NCBI GenBank assembly: GCA_018667855.1
Contig: JABIRL010000021.1
Span: forward strand, 1 to 33,058
DNA length: 33,058 bases
Direction: 5' to 3'
From: Rhodospirillaceae bacterium
GTDB lineage: Bacteria > Pseudomonadota > Alphaproteobacteria > GCA-2731375
Shown here: piece after piece, positions 1 through 7,107 of the stretch
Layout of the letters: the number at the start of each line of letters is the position of its first letter
How positions within the stretch are numbered: position 1 is the first letter of the stretch
Translations under genes and position numbers: made by a program
The notes under the pieces: generated by a model
Seen by the model: only the letters and a program-made list of their open reading frames with translations
Databases searched by the model: none
What the model was told of the DNA's origin: nothing

Positions 1-39
1 CCGGCCCCGCCCCTTGAGACTATATTCGAAAACCGCCTA

Positions 40-139
40 GAGCATGTTCTTTTTAAACATGCTCGGACTCTTAAGAAAAGAGCAATTGAACCAATCACTT
101 GGGTCGCGAAAGTGACTCCGATTAATTGAAAATTGCTCT
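40..139. repeat. Palindromic intergenic repeat (REP-like), copy A
   Basis: Two nested palindromes lie side by side. The first has arms GAGCATGTT (40-48) and AACATGCTC (56-64). The second has outer arms AGAGCAATT (79-87) and AATTGCTCT (131-139) around a diverged centre. The same two modules (GAGCAT...ATGCTC and AGAGCAATT...AATTGCTC) recur in the opposite order at 6994-7106 between rsmD and mutL, so this is a dispersed family and not a one-off hairpin. The right end abuts the stop codon of the acyl-CoA dehydrogenase gene, so it could also act as that gene's transcription end. The name REP-like describes structure only; the family was not identified. Confidence 0.6.
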
Positions 140-1346
140 AGTTCCAGCGGCGCAGTTCCAGACGCCCGATCTGGGCCCGATGGACTTCATCGGGGCCATC
201 AGCGAAGCGCAGGGTGCGTGAATGGGCATAGGCATGGGCCAGGTTAAAGACCTGACTGACGCCGCCGCCGCCATGCACCTGCATGGCCATGTCGACCACC
301 CGGCAGGTCATGTTCGGCACCGAGACCTTAATCATGGCAATTTCCTTGCGAGCTTCCTTGTTGCCCACGGTGTCCATCTTGTGAGCCGCATACAGCACCA
401 GCAAACGGTTGGAATCGATGGCGATGCGCGCCTCCGCGATCCGCTCTGTCGTGACGGATTGTTCGGACACCAGCTTGCCGAAGGCGTAGCGGGATTTGGC
501 CCGCTTGCACATATCCTCCAACGCCCGCTCGGCAACGCCGATCTGACGCATGCAGTGATGGATGCGTCCCGGGCCAAGCCGCCCCTGGGCGATCTCGAAT
601 CCCCGGCCCTCGCCCAGCAGAATATGGTCGGCGGGTACGCGTACGTTTTCGAACAGCACCTGACCATGGCCGTGCGGTGCATCATCGTAACCGAACACGT
701 GCAGCATTTTCTCCACCGTGATACCCGGCGTATCGCGCGGTACGATGATCATGGACTGCTGGCGGTAACGGTCGGGATTGTCCGGATCCGTCTTACCCAT
801 CAGGATCAACACCTCGCAGCGGGGATCGCCGATGCCTGAGGTCCACCATTTACGCCCGTTGATGACATATTCATCACCCTCGCGCACGATCGCGGTTTCG
901 ATGTTGGTGGCATCCGAGGAGGCCACGGCAGGCTCCGTCATAGCGAAGGCGGAGCGGATCTTGCCGTCCAGCAAAGGCGTCAACCAACGTTCCTTGAGTT
1001 CATCAGTGGCATAGCGGGTGAACACTTCCATGTTGCCCGTATCGGGTGCGGAACAATTGGTGGATTCCGCCGCGATGGGCGACCGGCCCATGATTTCACA
1101 CAAGGGAGAATAGTCGAGGTTCGACATCGGCTCGACTGCGTCACTCTCGGGCAGAAAGAGGTTCCACAGGCCGACTTCGCGGGCCTTGGCCTTCATTTCC
1201 TCCAATACCGGCGGCACACTCCAGCGTTCGTTGGCGCTATCGAGTTGCTCCTTATAAGTTTCCTCGTTGGGATACACCGTATCGTCCATGAATTTCAGCA
1301 GCCGCTCCTGCAGATCCTTCGAGCGGTCCGAATAATCAGGAATCAT
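138..1346 (-). CDS. Acyl-CoA dehydrogenase family protein (ACAD10/11-like), copy 1
   Basis: A 402-residue flavoprotein of the acyl-CoA dehydrogenase family, expected to oxidise an acyl-CoA to the 2,3-enoyl-CoA with FAD and pass electrons to ETF. Visible family marks are the middle-domain stretch [16 protein letters not shown], the WWTSGI flavin-side motif, [11 protein letters not shown] in the C-terminal helical domain, [10 protein letters not shown], and ADGPDEVHR near the end. In that last motif an Asp stands where most family members have the catalytic Glu, as in ACAD10/11-type enzymes (family knowledge). It differs from the gene at 1598-2809 by only about 20 residues by eye. The start ATG at 1344-1346 follows an AGGAAGGA ribosome site that is also conserved in the other copy. 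The substrate is not evident. Confidence 0.93.
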   Translation of the reverse strand: MIPDYSDRSKDLQERLLKFMDDTVYPNEETYKEQLDSANERWSVPPVLEEMKAKAREVGLWNLFLPESDAVEPMSNLDYSPLCEIMGRSPIAAESTNCSAPDTGNMEVFTRYATDELKERWLTPLLDGKIRSAFAMTEPAVASSDATNIETAIVREGDEYVINGRKWWTSGIGDPRCEVLILMGKTDPDNPDRYRQQSMIIVPRDTPGITVEKMLHVFGYDDAPHGHGQVLFENVRVPADHILLGEGRGFEIAQGRLGPGRIHHCMRQIGVAERALEDMCKRAKSRYAFGKLVSEQSVTTERIAEARIAIDSNRLLVLYAAHKMDTVGNKEARKEIAMIKVSVPNMTCRVVDMAMQVHGGGGVSQVFNLAHAYAHSRTLRFADGPDEVHRAQIGRLELRRWN

Positions 1347-1460
1347 CTATTACCTATCCTTCCTTGCGGGCATGCATATGCCCGGACGTCATCATTTTAT
1401 TTTCTTGCATGGCCTCAATGTAACCCTAGTTTCGGACGGAGTCTCCCATGAGTTCATGGC
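1347..1460 (-). promoter_or_regulatory. Duplicated leader of acyl-CoA dehydrogenase copy 1, with hairpin
   Basis: Read on the minus strand, a perfect 7-bp hairpin (CGGGCAT, loop ATGC, ATGCCCG; 1367-1384) stands just upstream of the ribosome site AGGAAGGA and the ATG. Further upstream are GTTACATTG and GGAGACTC, both also present in the leader of copy 2 (2810-2910). The hairpin is kept in both copies although its inner sequence differs. A role in expression is inferred. Confidence 0.45.
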
Positions 1461-1527
1461 TCGGCGTGTGCCATAAAGTCGCGGAAAGGGCTTGTGGGAA
1501 ATGGACCAATTGAAGAGTTGAATGATC

Positions 1528-1571
1528 GAAAAAGGGCGGAACCCGCCGGCACCGGTTCCGCCCCGTTTTTG
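1528..1571. terminator. Rho-independent terminator, possibly bidirectional
   Basis: A 10-bp perfect stem, GGGCGGAACC (1534-1543) with GGTTCCGCCC (1554-1563), encloses a 10-nt loop. It is flanked by A residues on the left and TTTTT on the right. On the minus strand it follows the end of the acyl-CoA dehydrogenase gene that stops at 1598, with the A run becoming a U run. Confidence 0.8.
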
Positions 1572-1597
1572 TCCGTTAGCGCTACCTAGAACGCCAG

Positions 1598-2809
1598 CTA
1601 GTTCCAGCGGCGCAACTCCAGACGCCCGATCTGGGCCCGATGAACTTCATCCGGGCCATCTGCCAGGCGTTTCGTGCGCGAATGGGCATAGGCATGGGCC
1701 AGGTTAAAGACCTGACTGACGCCGCCGCCGCCATGCACCTGCAAGGCCATGTCGACCACCCGGCAGGTCATATTCGGCACAGATACCTTGATCATGGCGA
1801 TTTCCTTGCGGGCTTCCTTGTTGCCCACGGTGTCCATCTTGTGAGCCGTATGCAACACCAGCAAACGATTGGAATCGATGGCGATGCGCGCCTCCGCGAT
1901 CCGCTCTGTCGTGACCGACTGCTCGGACACCAGCTTGCCGAACGCGTAGCGGGATTTTGCCCGCTTGCACATATCCTCCAACGCCCGCTCGGCGACGCCG
2001 ATCTGGCGCATGCAGTGATGGATGCGTCCCGGGCCAAGCCGCCCCTGGGCGATCTCGAAACCCCGGCCCTCGCCCAGCAGCATATGGTCGGCGGGAACAC
2101 GGACATTTTCGAACAGCACCTGACCATGGCCGTGCGGCGCATCATCGTAGCCGAACACGTGCAGCATTCTCTCCACCTTGATACCCGGCGCATTGCGCGG
2201 CACCACGATCATGGATTGCTGGCGATACCGGTCGGGATTGTCCGGATCGGTCTTGCCCATCAGGATCAGCACCTGGCAGCGTGGATCGCCGATGCCGGAG
2301 GTCCACCATTTGCGCCCGTTGATGACGTATTCATCACCCTCGCGCACGATGGCGGTTTCGATGTTGGTCGCATCAGAGGAGGCCACGGCAGGCTCCGTCA
2401 TGGCGAAGGCGGAACGGATCTTGCCGTCCAGCAAAGGCGTCAACCAGCGCTCCTTCAGTTCCGGCGTGGCGTAGCGGGTGAAGACTTCCATATTACCGGT
2501 GTCGGGCGCCGAACAGTTCATGGTTTCGGCGGCGATGGGAGAGCGCCCCATGATCTCGCACAGGGGTGAATAATCCAGGTTCGACATGGGCTCGACTTCG
2601 TCGCTCTCGGGCAGGAAGAGGTTCCACAGACCCGCTTCACGGGCTTTGGCCTTCATTTCCTCCAGCACGGGCGGCACCGACCAGCGCTCTTTTGCGCTAT
2701 CGAGTTGCTCCTCATAGGTTTCCTCGTTGGGATACACCGTATCGTCCATGAATTTCAGCAGCCGCTCCAACAGGTCTTTCGAGCGGTCCGAAAAATCCGG
2801 AATCATCAC
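1598..2809 (-). CDS. Acyl-CoA dehydrogenase family protein (ACAD10/11-like), copy 2
   Basis: A 403-residue paralogue of the gene at 138-1346, with about 95% identical residues by visual comparison. It has the same FAD and substrate motifs ([52 protein letters not shown]). Substitutions are scattered, and both copies keep all recognisable catalytic positions, so both should be active. Two ATG codons are adjacent at the start (2804-2809); the second matches the start of copy 1. Its 5' region faces the GrdB-like selenoprotein gene, with about 160 bp between the start codons, so the two may share control. The tandem head-to-tail arrangement points to a local duplication that took the leader with it. 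Confidence 0.93.
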   Translation of the reverse strand: MMIPDFSDRSKDLLERLLKFMDDTVYPNEETYEEQLDSAKERWSVPPVLEEMKAKAREAGLWNLFLPESDEVEPMSNLDYSPLCEIMGRSPIAAETMNCSAPDTGNMEVFTRYATPELKERWLTPLLDGKIRSAFAMTEPAVASSDATNIETAIVREGDEYVINGRKWWTSGIGDPRCQVLILMGKTDPDNPDRYRQQSMIVVPRNAPGIKVERMLHVFGYDDAPHGHGQVLFENVRVPADHMLLGEGRGFEIAQGRLGPGRIHHCMRQIGVAERALEDMCKRAKSRYAFGKLVSEQSVTTERIAEARIAIDSNRLLVLHTAHKMDTVGNKEARKEIAMIKVSVPNMTCRVVDMALQVHGGGGVSQVFNLAHAYAHSRTKRLADGPDEVHRAQIGRLELRRWN

Positions 2810-2910
2810 TTACCTATCCTTCCTTGCGGGCCCGTACGCGCCCGGACATCATCATTGGGAGTTTCATATAATCCCAATGTAACGCCTGTGACCGCCCGAG
2901 TCTCCTAGGC
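2810..2910 (-). promoter_or_regulatory. Duplicated leader of acyl-CoA dehydrogenase copy 2, with hairpin
   Basis: The minus strand shows a hairpin with arms CGGGC/GCCCG (2827-2844), then AGGAAGGA and the start codon, laid out as in front of copy 1. GTTACATTG and GGAGACTC also match the copy 1 leader. The hairpin loop differs from copy 1 while the arms remain, which suggests that the structure matters. Confidence 0.45.
2843..2879 (+). promoter_or_regulatory. Putative promoter with operator-like inverted repeat before the selenoprotein operon
   Basis: A perfect TATAAT box (2867-2872) is preceded 18 bp upstream by CGGACA, a four-of-six match to the -35 consensus. The -10 box sits inside an 8-bp perfect inverted repeat, CATTGGGA (2853-2860) and TCCCAATG (2872-2879), separated by 11 bp. 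A repressor bound there would cover the promoter of the rightward operon, and possibly that of the divergent acyl-CoA dehydrogenase. The repeat is absent from the equivalent place in front of copy 1. The regulator is not identified. Confidence 0.5.
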
Positions 2911-2972
2911 GATATCGCGCCGCAATGTGCTATGCTGCCTGGGAAAGTGAATTTACCGAAAGGGCCAAAAAA

Positions 2973-3938
2973 ATGGCTGAACGAACTGACGCGGACGAGG
3001 ATCTGGGGTTCGCCGCCGCCCATGACCTGCCCGTCCCCTATATGCAGCGGCTGCGGGACTATTATCTGGCCCTGGGCTATGGCAATCCTTATCGTTGGGC
3101 GCAATACACGGACGTACCCTTCACCAAGCTGGCAAAACCCTTGAGCGAAACCAAGGTCGGCCTGGTGGTCACGTCCGCGCCCTATCAGTCCGATAAGGGA
3201 GATCAGGGCCCAGGCGCGGCCTATAACGCATCCGCCAAATTCTATCGGGTCTATGCCGATAGTATCGACGGCGAGCCGGATGTGCGCATTTCCCACTTGG
3301 GCTATGACCGCAAATACACCACCGCCGACGATTTCAATACCTACTTTCCCCTGGCGCAGTTGAAGATCGCCGCCGAAGAAGGACGCATCGGCGGCCTGGC
3401 ACAACGGTTTCAGGGTACGCCCACCAATCGCAGCCAGGTCACCACGATCGAACAGGATTGCGCGGATGTGCTGCAGGGTCTACGGGAGGATGGGGCGGAA
3501 GCCGCCGTCATTGTCGCGGCTTGACCGGTGTGCCACCAGACCGTGAGTCTGACCGCACGTTATCTTGAAGCCAACGGCATCCCCACCGTCATCATGGGTT
3601 GCGCCAAGGACATTGTTGAACAGGCCGGTGTACCCCGGTTTCTGTTCAGTGACTTTCCCCTGGGCAATGCCGCCGGCAAACCCAACGATCCGGAGTCCCA
3701 AAGGCAAACCATGGCCCTGGCCCTGGATCTGTTGGAAAGCGCCGTCGGTCCCCGGACCACCGTGCAATCGCCGCAGCGGTGGAACGATGACGCGGAATGG
3801 AAGCTGGATTTCCAGAATATCGAGCGAATTCCGGCCGAGGAGATCGCCCGCCGCAGGGCCGAATTTGACGAAGTCAAGCGGGTCGCCAAACAACGCCGGG
3901 ACGAAGCCGCCACGCCACAGCACGATGCGGCGGAGTGA
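2973..3938 (+). CDS. GrdB/PrdB-family reductase, putative selenoprotein (in-frame TGA = Sec184)
   Basis: I read this as one 321-residue protein whose internal TGA (3522-3524) encodes selenocysteine. The family is the selenoprotein B group of glycine/sarcosine/betaine and D-proline reductases, whose active site is U-x-x-C. Here the frame reads AAVIVAA-U-PVCHQTVSL, so the redox pair is Sec184 and Cys187. Before the TGA, family-like segments are LGYGNPYRWAQY, PLSETKVGLVVTSAP, ISHLGYD and FQGTPTNRSQ; after it are LEANGIPTVIMGCAKDIVE and RFLFSDFPLGNAAGKP, all in the same frame. The chosen ATG at 2973 gives the N-terminus expected for the family; an in-frame ATG at 2925 would add 16 residues. A SECIS-like stem-loop follows the TGA. 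No GrdA, GrdC, SelA, SelB or SelD gene is in the window. The substrate is unknown. Without recoding, the gene would be split into 183- and 136-codon pieces. Confidence 0.82.
3522..3560 (+). promoter_or_regulatory. Putative bacterial SECIS element (UGA plus stem-loop)
   Basis: Twelve nt after the TGA, CAGAC (3537-3541) pairs with GTCTG (3547-3551) around the loop CGTGA (3542-3546). Below a 3x3 internal loop, GTGC (3530-3533) pairs with GCAC (3555-3558), extendable by two G-U pairs. The apical loop begins 18 nt after the TGA and has G as its second base. From memory, the bacterial SECIS model requires a small loop with G in its first two bases and a UGA-to-loop distance of roughly 16-37 nt, so this fits. 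SelB binding is inferred. Confidence 0.7.
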
Positions 3939-3965
3939 CGGCGGAGCGACGGGGGAGACAGGTAA

Positions 3966-5159
3966 ATGAGTAAGCCGTTCGAGGGCGTCCGGGTGCTCGA
4001 TTTTACCCAAGTCTTCGCAGGGCCATTTGGAACCTTCCAACTGGCCCTGCTGGGCGCGGACGTGATCAAGGTGGAGCGGCCGGGCGGCGAGGAAATGCGC
4101 AACGGGCCCTTGTCCAAGGAATGGAGCGACCGGGGCATGGCGCCGGGCTGGCTGGCCATCAACGCCAATAAGCGTAACATCGCCCTTGATTTAAAAGACC
4201 CCGAATCCATCGAAATCGTCAAACGTCTGGCCGCCAAGGCCGATATCGTGACCGAGAACTTTCGCCCCGGCGTCATGGAGCGTCTTGGTATCGGCTACGA
4301 AGCGCTTTCGGCGATCAATCCCAGTCTGATTTACTGCGCCGTATCAGGCTTCGGCCAAAATGGCCCGGAACGGAATACACCGTCCTACGACGGCCGTATC
4401 CAGGCAGTTTCCGGCATCATGTCGATTACGGGCCATGAAGGCACGGGGCCGACCCGGGCCGGTTTCGCGGTTTGCGACGCCATTGGCGGCATGACCTCCG
4501 CCTTCGCCATCGCCTCGGCACTGTTTCAGCGCACCCATACGGGCAAGGGCCAGTGCATTGATGTCTCCATGCTGGATTCGACCCTGGCGTTCCTCTCGCC
4601 CCTGGTCAGCGAACACACCACGACCGGCCATGTGCACGGACAATACGGCAACCAGGCCATCAGCCGCCGGCCCACCGCCAATCTTTTCAAGGTCGGCGAT
4701 GACAATCTGCTGTTGGCGGTGAATACGCAAAAACAGTTCGAGGCCCTGATGCATGCCATTGGGCAACCGGAGCTGCTGGAGGACCCGCGCTTTGCCGATT
4801 GGCACGGCCGTACGGAGCATGAAGGGGCCCTCCGCGAGATCATTGAAACGGCCTTCGCCACCGCCGACATCACCACGTGGGAGGCCCGCCTGGCCGAGGC
4901 CGGCGCACCGGCCAGCCAGGTCCGCACCATCGCCGAGGCCGTCAAACATCCGCAATTGGAACACCGCGATGTGCTGCAGTCTGTGGACAGCCCCTTTGGC
5001 GAGCTCAACCTGATCGGCTCCGGCTTCCGATTGGCCCATGGCGGCGGCAGTATCGACCGTCCTCCCGTCTCGCCCGGCGAACATGCCGAGGAGGTATTGG
5101 CGGAGGCCGGCTACAGCAAGGATGAGATCCAGGATTTCCGAACCGCCGGCGTGATTTAG
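3966..5159 (+). CDS. Class III (CaiB/BaiF-type) CoA-transferase
   Basis: A 397-residue class III CoA-transferase, which moves CoA between carboxylic acids through an Asp-bound anhydride/thioester intermediate. The N-terminus FEGVRVLDFTQVFAGP and GADVIKVERPGG are typical of the family, as are KRNIALDLKDPE and ENFRPGVMERLG. Asp171 in AVCDAIGGM falls at the position of the catalytic Asp of formyl-CoA transferase and CaiB, and TGKGQCIDVSMLDS follows. The ATG has a GGAGACAGG ribosome site 5 nt upstream. It lies 27 bp after the selenoprotein gene on the same strand, so the two are probably co-transcribed, which suggests that the reductase acts on an acid or CoA ester. The 3' end overlaps the convergent tadA stop by 4 bp. 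The acceptor acid cannot be told from sequence. Confidence 0.92.
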   Translation: MSKPFEGVRVLDFTQVFAGPFGTFQLALLGADVIKVERPGGEEMRNGPLSKEWSDRGMAPGWLAINANKRNIALDLKDPESIEIVKRLAAKADIVTENFRPGVMERLGIGYEALSAINPSLIYCAVSGFGQNGPERNTPSYDGRIQAVSGIMSITGHEGTGPTRAGFAVCDAIGGMTSAFAIASALFQRTHTGKGQCIDVSMLDSTLAFLSPLVSEHTTTGHVHGQYGNQAISRRPTANLFKVGDDNLLLAVNTQKQFEALMHAIGQPELLEDPRFADWHGRTEHEGALREIIETAFATADITTWEARLAEAGAPASQVRTIAEAVKHPQLEHRDVLQSVDSPFGELNLIGSGFRLAHGGGSIDRPPVSPGEHAEEVLAEAGYSKDEIQDFRTAGVI

Positions 5160-5617
5160 CGTCTTTCTTGAAAAAAAGATCGAAGCAGATCAGCCGCTTC
5201 GTTTTCGCCAATACCTGGATAGAGGTCCGGTTTGTGATGGCAGGTCGGTTGGTGGAAAATGCGCGGGCCGTGTTCCACGCCGCCGCCCTTTGCATCCGAG
5301 GCACCGTAGTAAAGCCGCGTCAGGCGGGCAAAACTGATCGCGGTGGCGCACATGGGACAGGGCTCCAGCGTCACGTAAATGGCGCAATCCGGCAATCGAG
5401 GGGCGCCGCGGTCGGCACAGGCTTGGCGTATGGCCAACATCTCCGCATGGGCTGTCGGGTCGGATAGTTCTTCGGTGCGGTTGCCGGCGGCGGCCAGGAC
5501 CTGGCCCGCATTATCAACGATCACAGCGCCGATGGGCACTTCGCCGCGCGCCGCCGCCCGGCGGGCTTCTTCCAGCGCCGCGACCATGAAGGTTGATTTC
5601 GTCGTCTCAATAGGCAT
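5156..5617 (-). CDS. tadA: tRNA-specific adenosine deaminase TadA-like
   Basis: A 153-residue zinc deaminase of the cytidine/deoxycytidylate deaminase fold. Zinc and catalytic motifs are TAHAEMLAI (His ligand and catalytic Glu) and EPCPMCATAI (two Cys ligands), with EVPIGAVIV before them. The expected role is A-to-I editing at the wobble base of tRNA-Arg(ACG). The C-terminus (IGENEAADLLRSFFQERR) fits TadA, but a guanine or other nucleoside deaminase cannot be fully excluded; residues such as GGGVEHGPRIFHQP differ somewhat from typical TadA. Two minus-strand ATGs, at 5629 and 5617, both lie in the 16-bp palindrome shared with the divergent pseudouridine synthase gene; the shorter start was taken. 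The last bases overlap the convergent CoA-transferase gene. Confidence 0.82.
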   Translation of the reverse strand: MPIETTKSTFMVAALEEARRAAARGEVPIGAVIVDNAGQVLAAAGNRTEELSDPTAHAEMLAIRQACADRGAPRLPDCAIYVTLEPCPMCATAISFARLTRLYYGASDAKGGGVEHGPRIFHQPTCHHKPDLYPGIGENEAADLLRSFFQERR

Positions 5618-5630
5618 GTTGGCCAACATG
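5615..5630. promoter_or_regulatory. 16-bp perfect palindrome over two divergent start sites
   Basis: CATGTTGGCCAACATG is a perfect palindrome. Each strand reads ATG TTG GCC AAC ATG, so tadA (minus) and the pseudouridine synthase (plus) could both begin Met-Leu-Ala-Asn-Met. There is no spacer for ordinary promoters between the two genes. Confidence 0.6.
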
Positions 5631-6437
5631 AATAGCAAGCAGGATAGCGTCAAGCCTTCGGATGGCGAACGTATCGCCAAACGTCTGGCACGGGCCGGAT
5701 TATGTTCCCGCCGGGAGGCGGAGCGCTGGATCGTAGCCGGCCGGGTAAAAGTCGATGGCAAGGTGCTGGAGACGCCGGCCTGCGTCGTGACGGCGAAAAG
5801 CCGGATTGAGGTCGATGGCAACGCCTTGGCCAGGGCGGAACCCACCAAGTTGTGGCGCCATCACAAGCCCAAGGGCCTGTTGACCACCAATAACGACCCG
5901 GAAGGTCGGGACACCGTGTTTCAGCACCTGCCCGCAACGCTGCCCCGGGTTGTCTCGGTGGGCCGGCTCGATCTGAATACGGAAGGCCTGCTGCTGTTGA
6001 CCAACGACGGGGCCCTGGCCCGGCATCTGGAGCTGCCCAGCACCGGCTGGCGGCGGCGTTACCGGGTGCGGGTGCATGGCAACGTGGACGAAAAAGCCCT
6101 GGCCCGCCTGGCGGATGGCGTGCGTATCGAGGGTGTCTCCTACGGCGCCATTGAAGCCAAGCTGGACAGCCGACAACGGGGCAATGCCTGGCTGAGCCTG
6201 TCATTGAAGGAAGGCAAGAACCGGGAGATCCGCCGGGTCATGGAGCATATGGACCTGCAGGTCACCCGCCTGATCCGCCTATCCTATGGCCCTTTCCAGC
6301 TGGGCGATCTGCCGAGGGGCGAGATCGCGCCCGTGCCCCGGCGCATCCTGCGCGATCAGCTGGGCGCCCAGGCGGCGAATTTCGGTCTGGGCGATAGCGA
6401 CACCGGGGGCGATGCCCGTAAGGGCAAGAAAAAATAG
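5628..6437 (+). CDS. rluB: RluB/RsuA-type rRNA pseudouridine synthase
   Basis: A 269-residue pseudouridine synthase. An N-terminal S4 RNA-binding domain (about residues 13-60; RIAKRLARAGLCSRREAE and GRVKVDGKV) precedes the catalytic domain with VSVGRLDLNTEGLLLLTND, in which Asp115 is the catalytic Asp. KEGKNREIRRVMEH, the second family signature, follows, and the C-terminus is Lys-rich. The likely reaction is uridine to pseudouridine in 23S rRNA; RluB, RluE and RsuA are hard to separate by eye, so the symbol is tentative. The start at 5628 gives MNSKQDSV; an alternative ATG at 5616 adds MLAN. The gene is followed after 4 bp by rsmD, so two rRNA-modifying enzymes are coupled. Confidence 0.88.
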   Translation: MNSKQDSVKPSDGERIAKRLARAGLCSRREAERWIVAGRVKVDGKVLETPACVVTAKSRIEVDGNALARAEPTKLWRHHKPKGLLTTNNDPEGRDTVFQHLPATLPRVVSVGRLDLNTEGLLLLTNDGALARHLELPSTGWRRRYRVRVHGNVDEKALARLADGVRIEGVSYGAIEAKLDSRQRGNAWLSLSLKEGKNREIRRVMEHMDLQVTRLIRLSYGPFQLGDLPRGEIAPVPRRILRDQLGAQAANFGLGDSDTGGDARKGKKK

Positions 6438-6441
6438 CGTC

Positions 6442-6996
6442 ATGCGGATTGTTGGCGGAACCCATAGGGGGCGGCGACTGTTATCTCCCAAGGGTTTGGA
6501 CATCCGCCCCACCTCCGACCGGGCGCGGGAGGCCTTGTTCAATATCCTCTCACACGGGGACTACGGCGGCCTGCCCATGGACAGAGCAGTATTGGATATC
6601 TTCGCCGGTACCGGCGCGCTGGGTCTGGAGGCTCTGTCGCGGGGTGCGACGCAGGTTTGCTTTATTGAGCAGAACAGAGCCGCTGCCCGACAGATCGAAT
6701 ACACCGCCGCCGATATGGCCGCGGCGGATCGCGTTCAGGTCCTGACCCGCGATGCCACCCGGCCCGGAGCTGCGCCGGACAGCTTCGATCTGGTCCTGAT
6801 GGACGCGCCCTATCGGATGGGACAATCGGAGCCCGCGCTTTCCGCTCTCGCAGCAACCGGATGGCTGGCGAATGGTTGTATCTGCTGTATCGAGCTGGCC
6901 AAGAAGGAACATTTTCAGGCCGGCGCCGGTTTCACTGAACTGGATGAACGAACATACGGCGCCGCGCGGATCGTCATCCTGCGCTGGGACGGCTAG
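6442..6996 (+). CDS. rsmD: 16S rRNA (guanine966-N2)-methyltransferase RsmD
   Basis: A 184-residue SAM-dependent methyltransferase expected to make m2G966 in 16S rRNA on the small subunit. The start MRIVGGTHRGRRL, followed by IRPTSDRAREALFNIL, is diagnostic of the RsmD family. The SAM site is VLDIFAGTGALGLEALSRGA. The usual catalytic D/N-P-P-Y/F motif reads LMDAPYRM, with Ala in place of the first Pro. The ATG follows the stop of the pseudouridine synthase by 4 bp, so translation is probably coupled. Downstream lies a palindromic repeat, then the convergent mutL. Confidence 0.9.
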   Translation: MRIVGGTHRGRRLLSPKGLDIRPTSDRAREALFNILSHGDYGGLPMDRAVLDIFAGTGALGLEALSRGATQVCFIEQNRAAARQIEYTAADMAAADRVQVLTRDATRPGAAPDSFDLVLMDAPYRMGQSEPALSALAATGWLANGCICCIELAKKEHFQAGAGFTELDERTYGAARIVILRWDG

Positions 6997-7107
6997 AGCA
7001 ATTCCGATCAATTGTGAATCGCCCAAACCAACTTGGGCGATTCTAAGTGATTGGAAAAATTGCTCAATTCATAAAGATCGGAGCATTTCCATTTTGGAAA
7101 TGCTCTA
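6994..7107. repeat. Palindromic intergenic repeat (REP-like), copy B
   Basis: Three inverted repeats lie in a row between the convergent rsmD and mutL. The outer pair is AGAGCAATT with AATTGCTC, which encloses a second hairpin, AATCGCCCAA with TTGGGCGATT. The third is GAGCATTTCC with GGAAATGCTC. The first and third modules match those at 40-139, in the opposite order. The element fills almost all of the roughly 108 bp between the two stop codons, so it may also terminate transcription from both sides. Family membership was inferred from the two copies here. Confidence 0.65.

Noticed and set aside
1640..2569. 309-codon plus-strand ORF opposite the dehydrogenase gene
   Set aside because: The matching region of the other copy (222-839) opens a similar frame only because the two genes are duplicates. 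The product has no recognisable domain.
3528..3938. Separate short gene starting at GTG just after the TGA
   Set aside because: It is in the same frame as the upstream ORF, begins in the middle of the U-x-x-C motif, and has no ribosome site. It is the C-terminal half of the selenoprotein.
5379..5627. N-terminal extension of the pseudouridine synthase
   Set aside because: The extension is antisense to tadA and carries no domain. The S4 domain begins right after the ATG at 5628.
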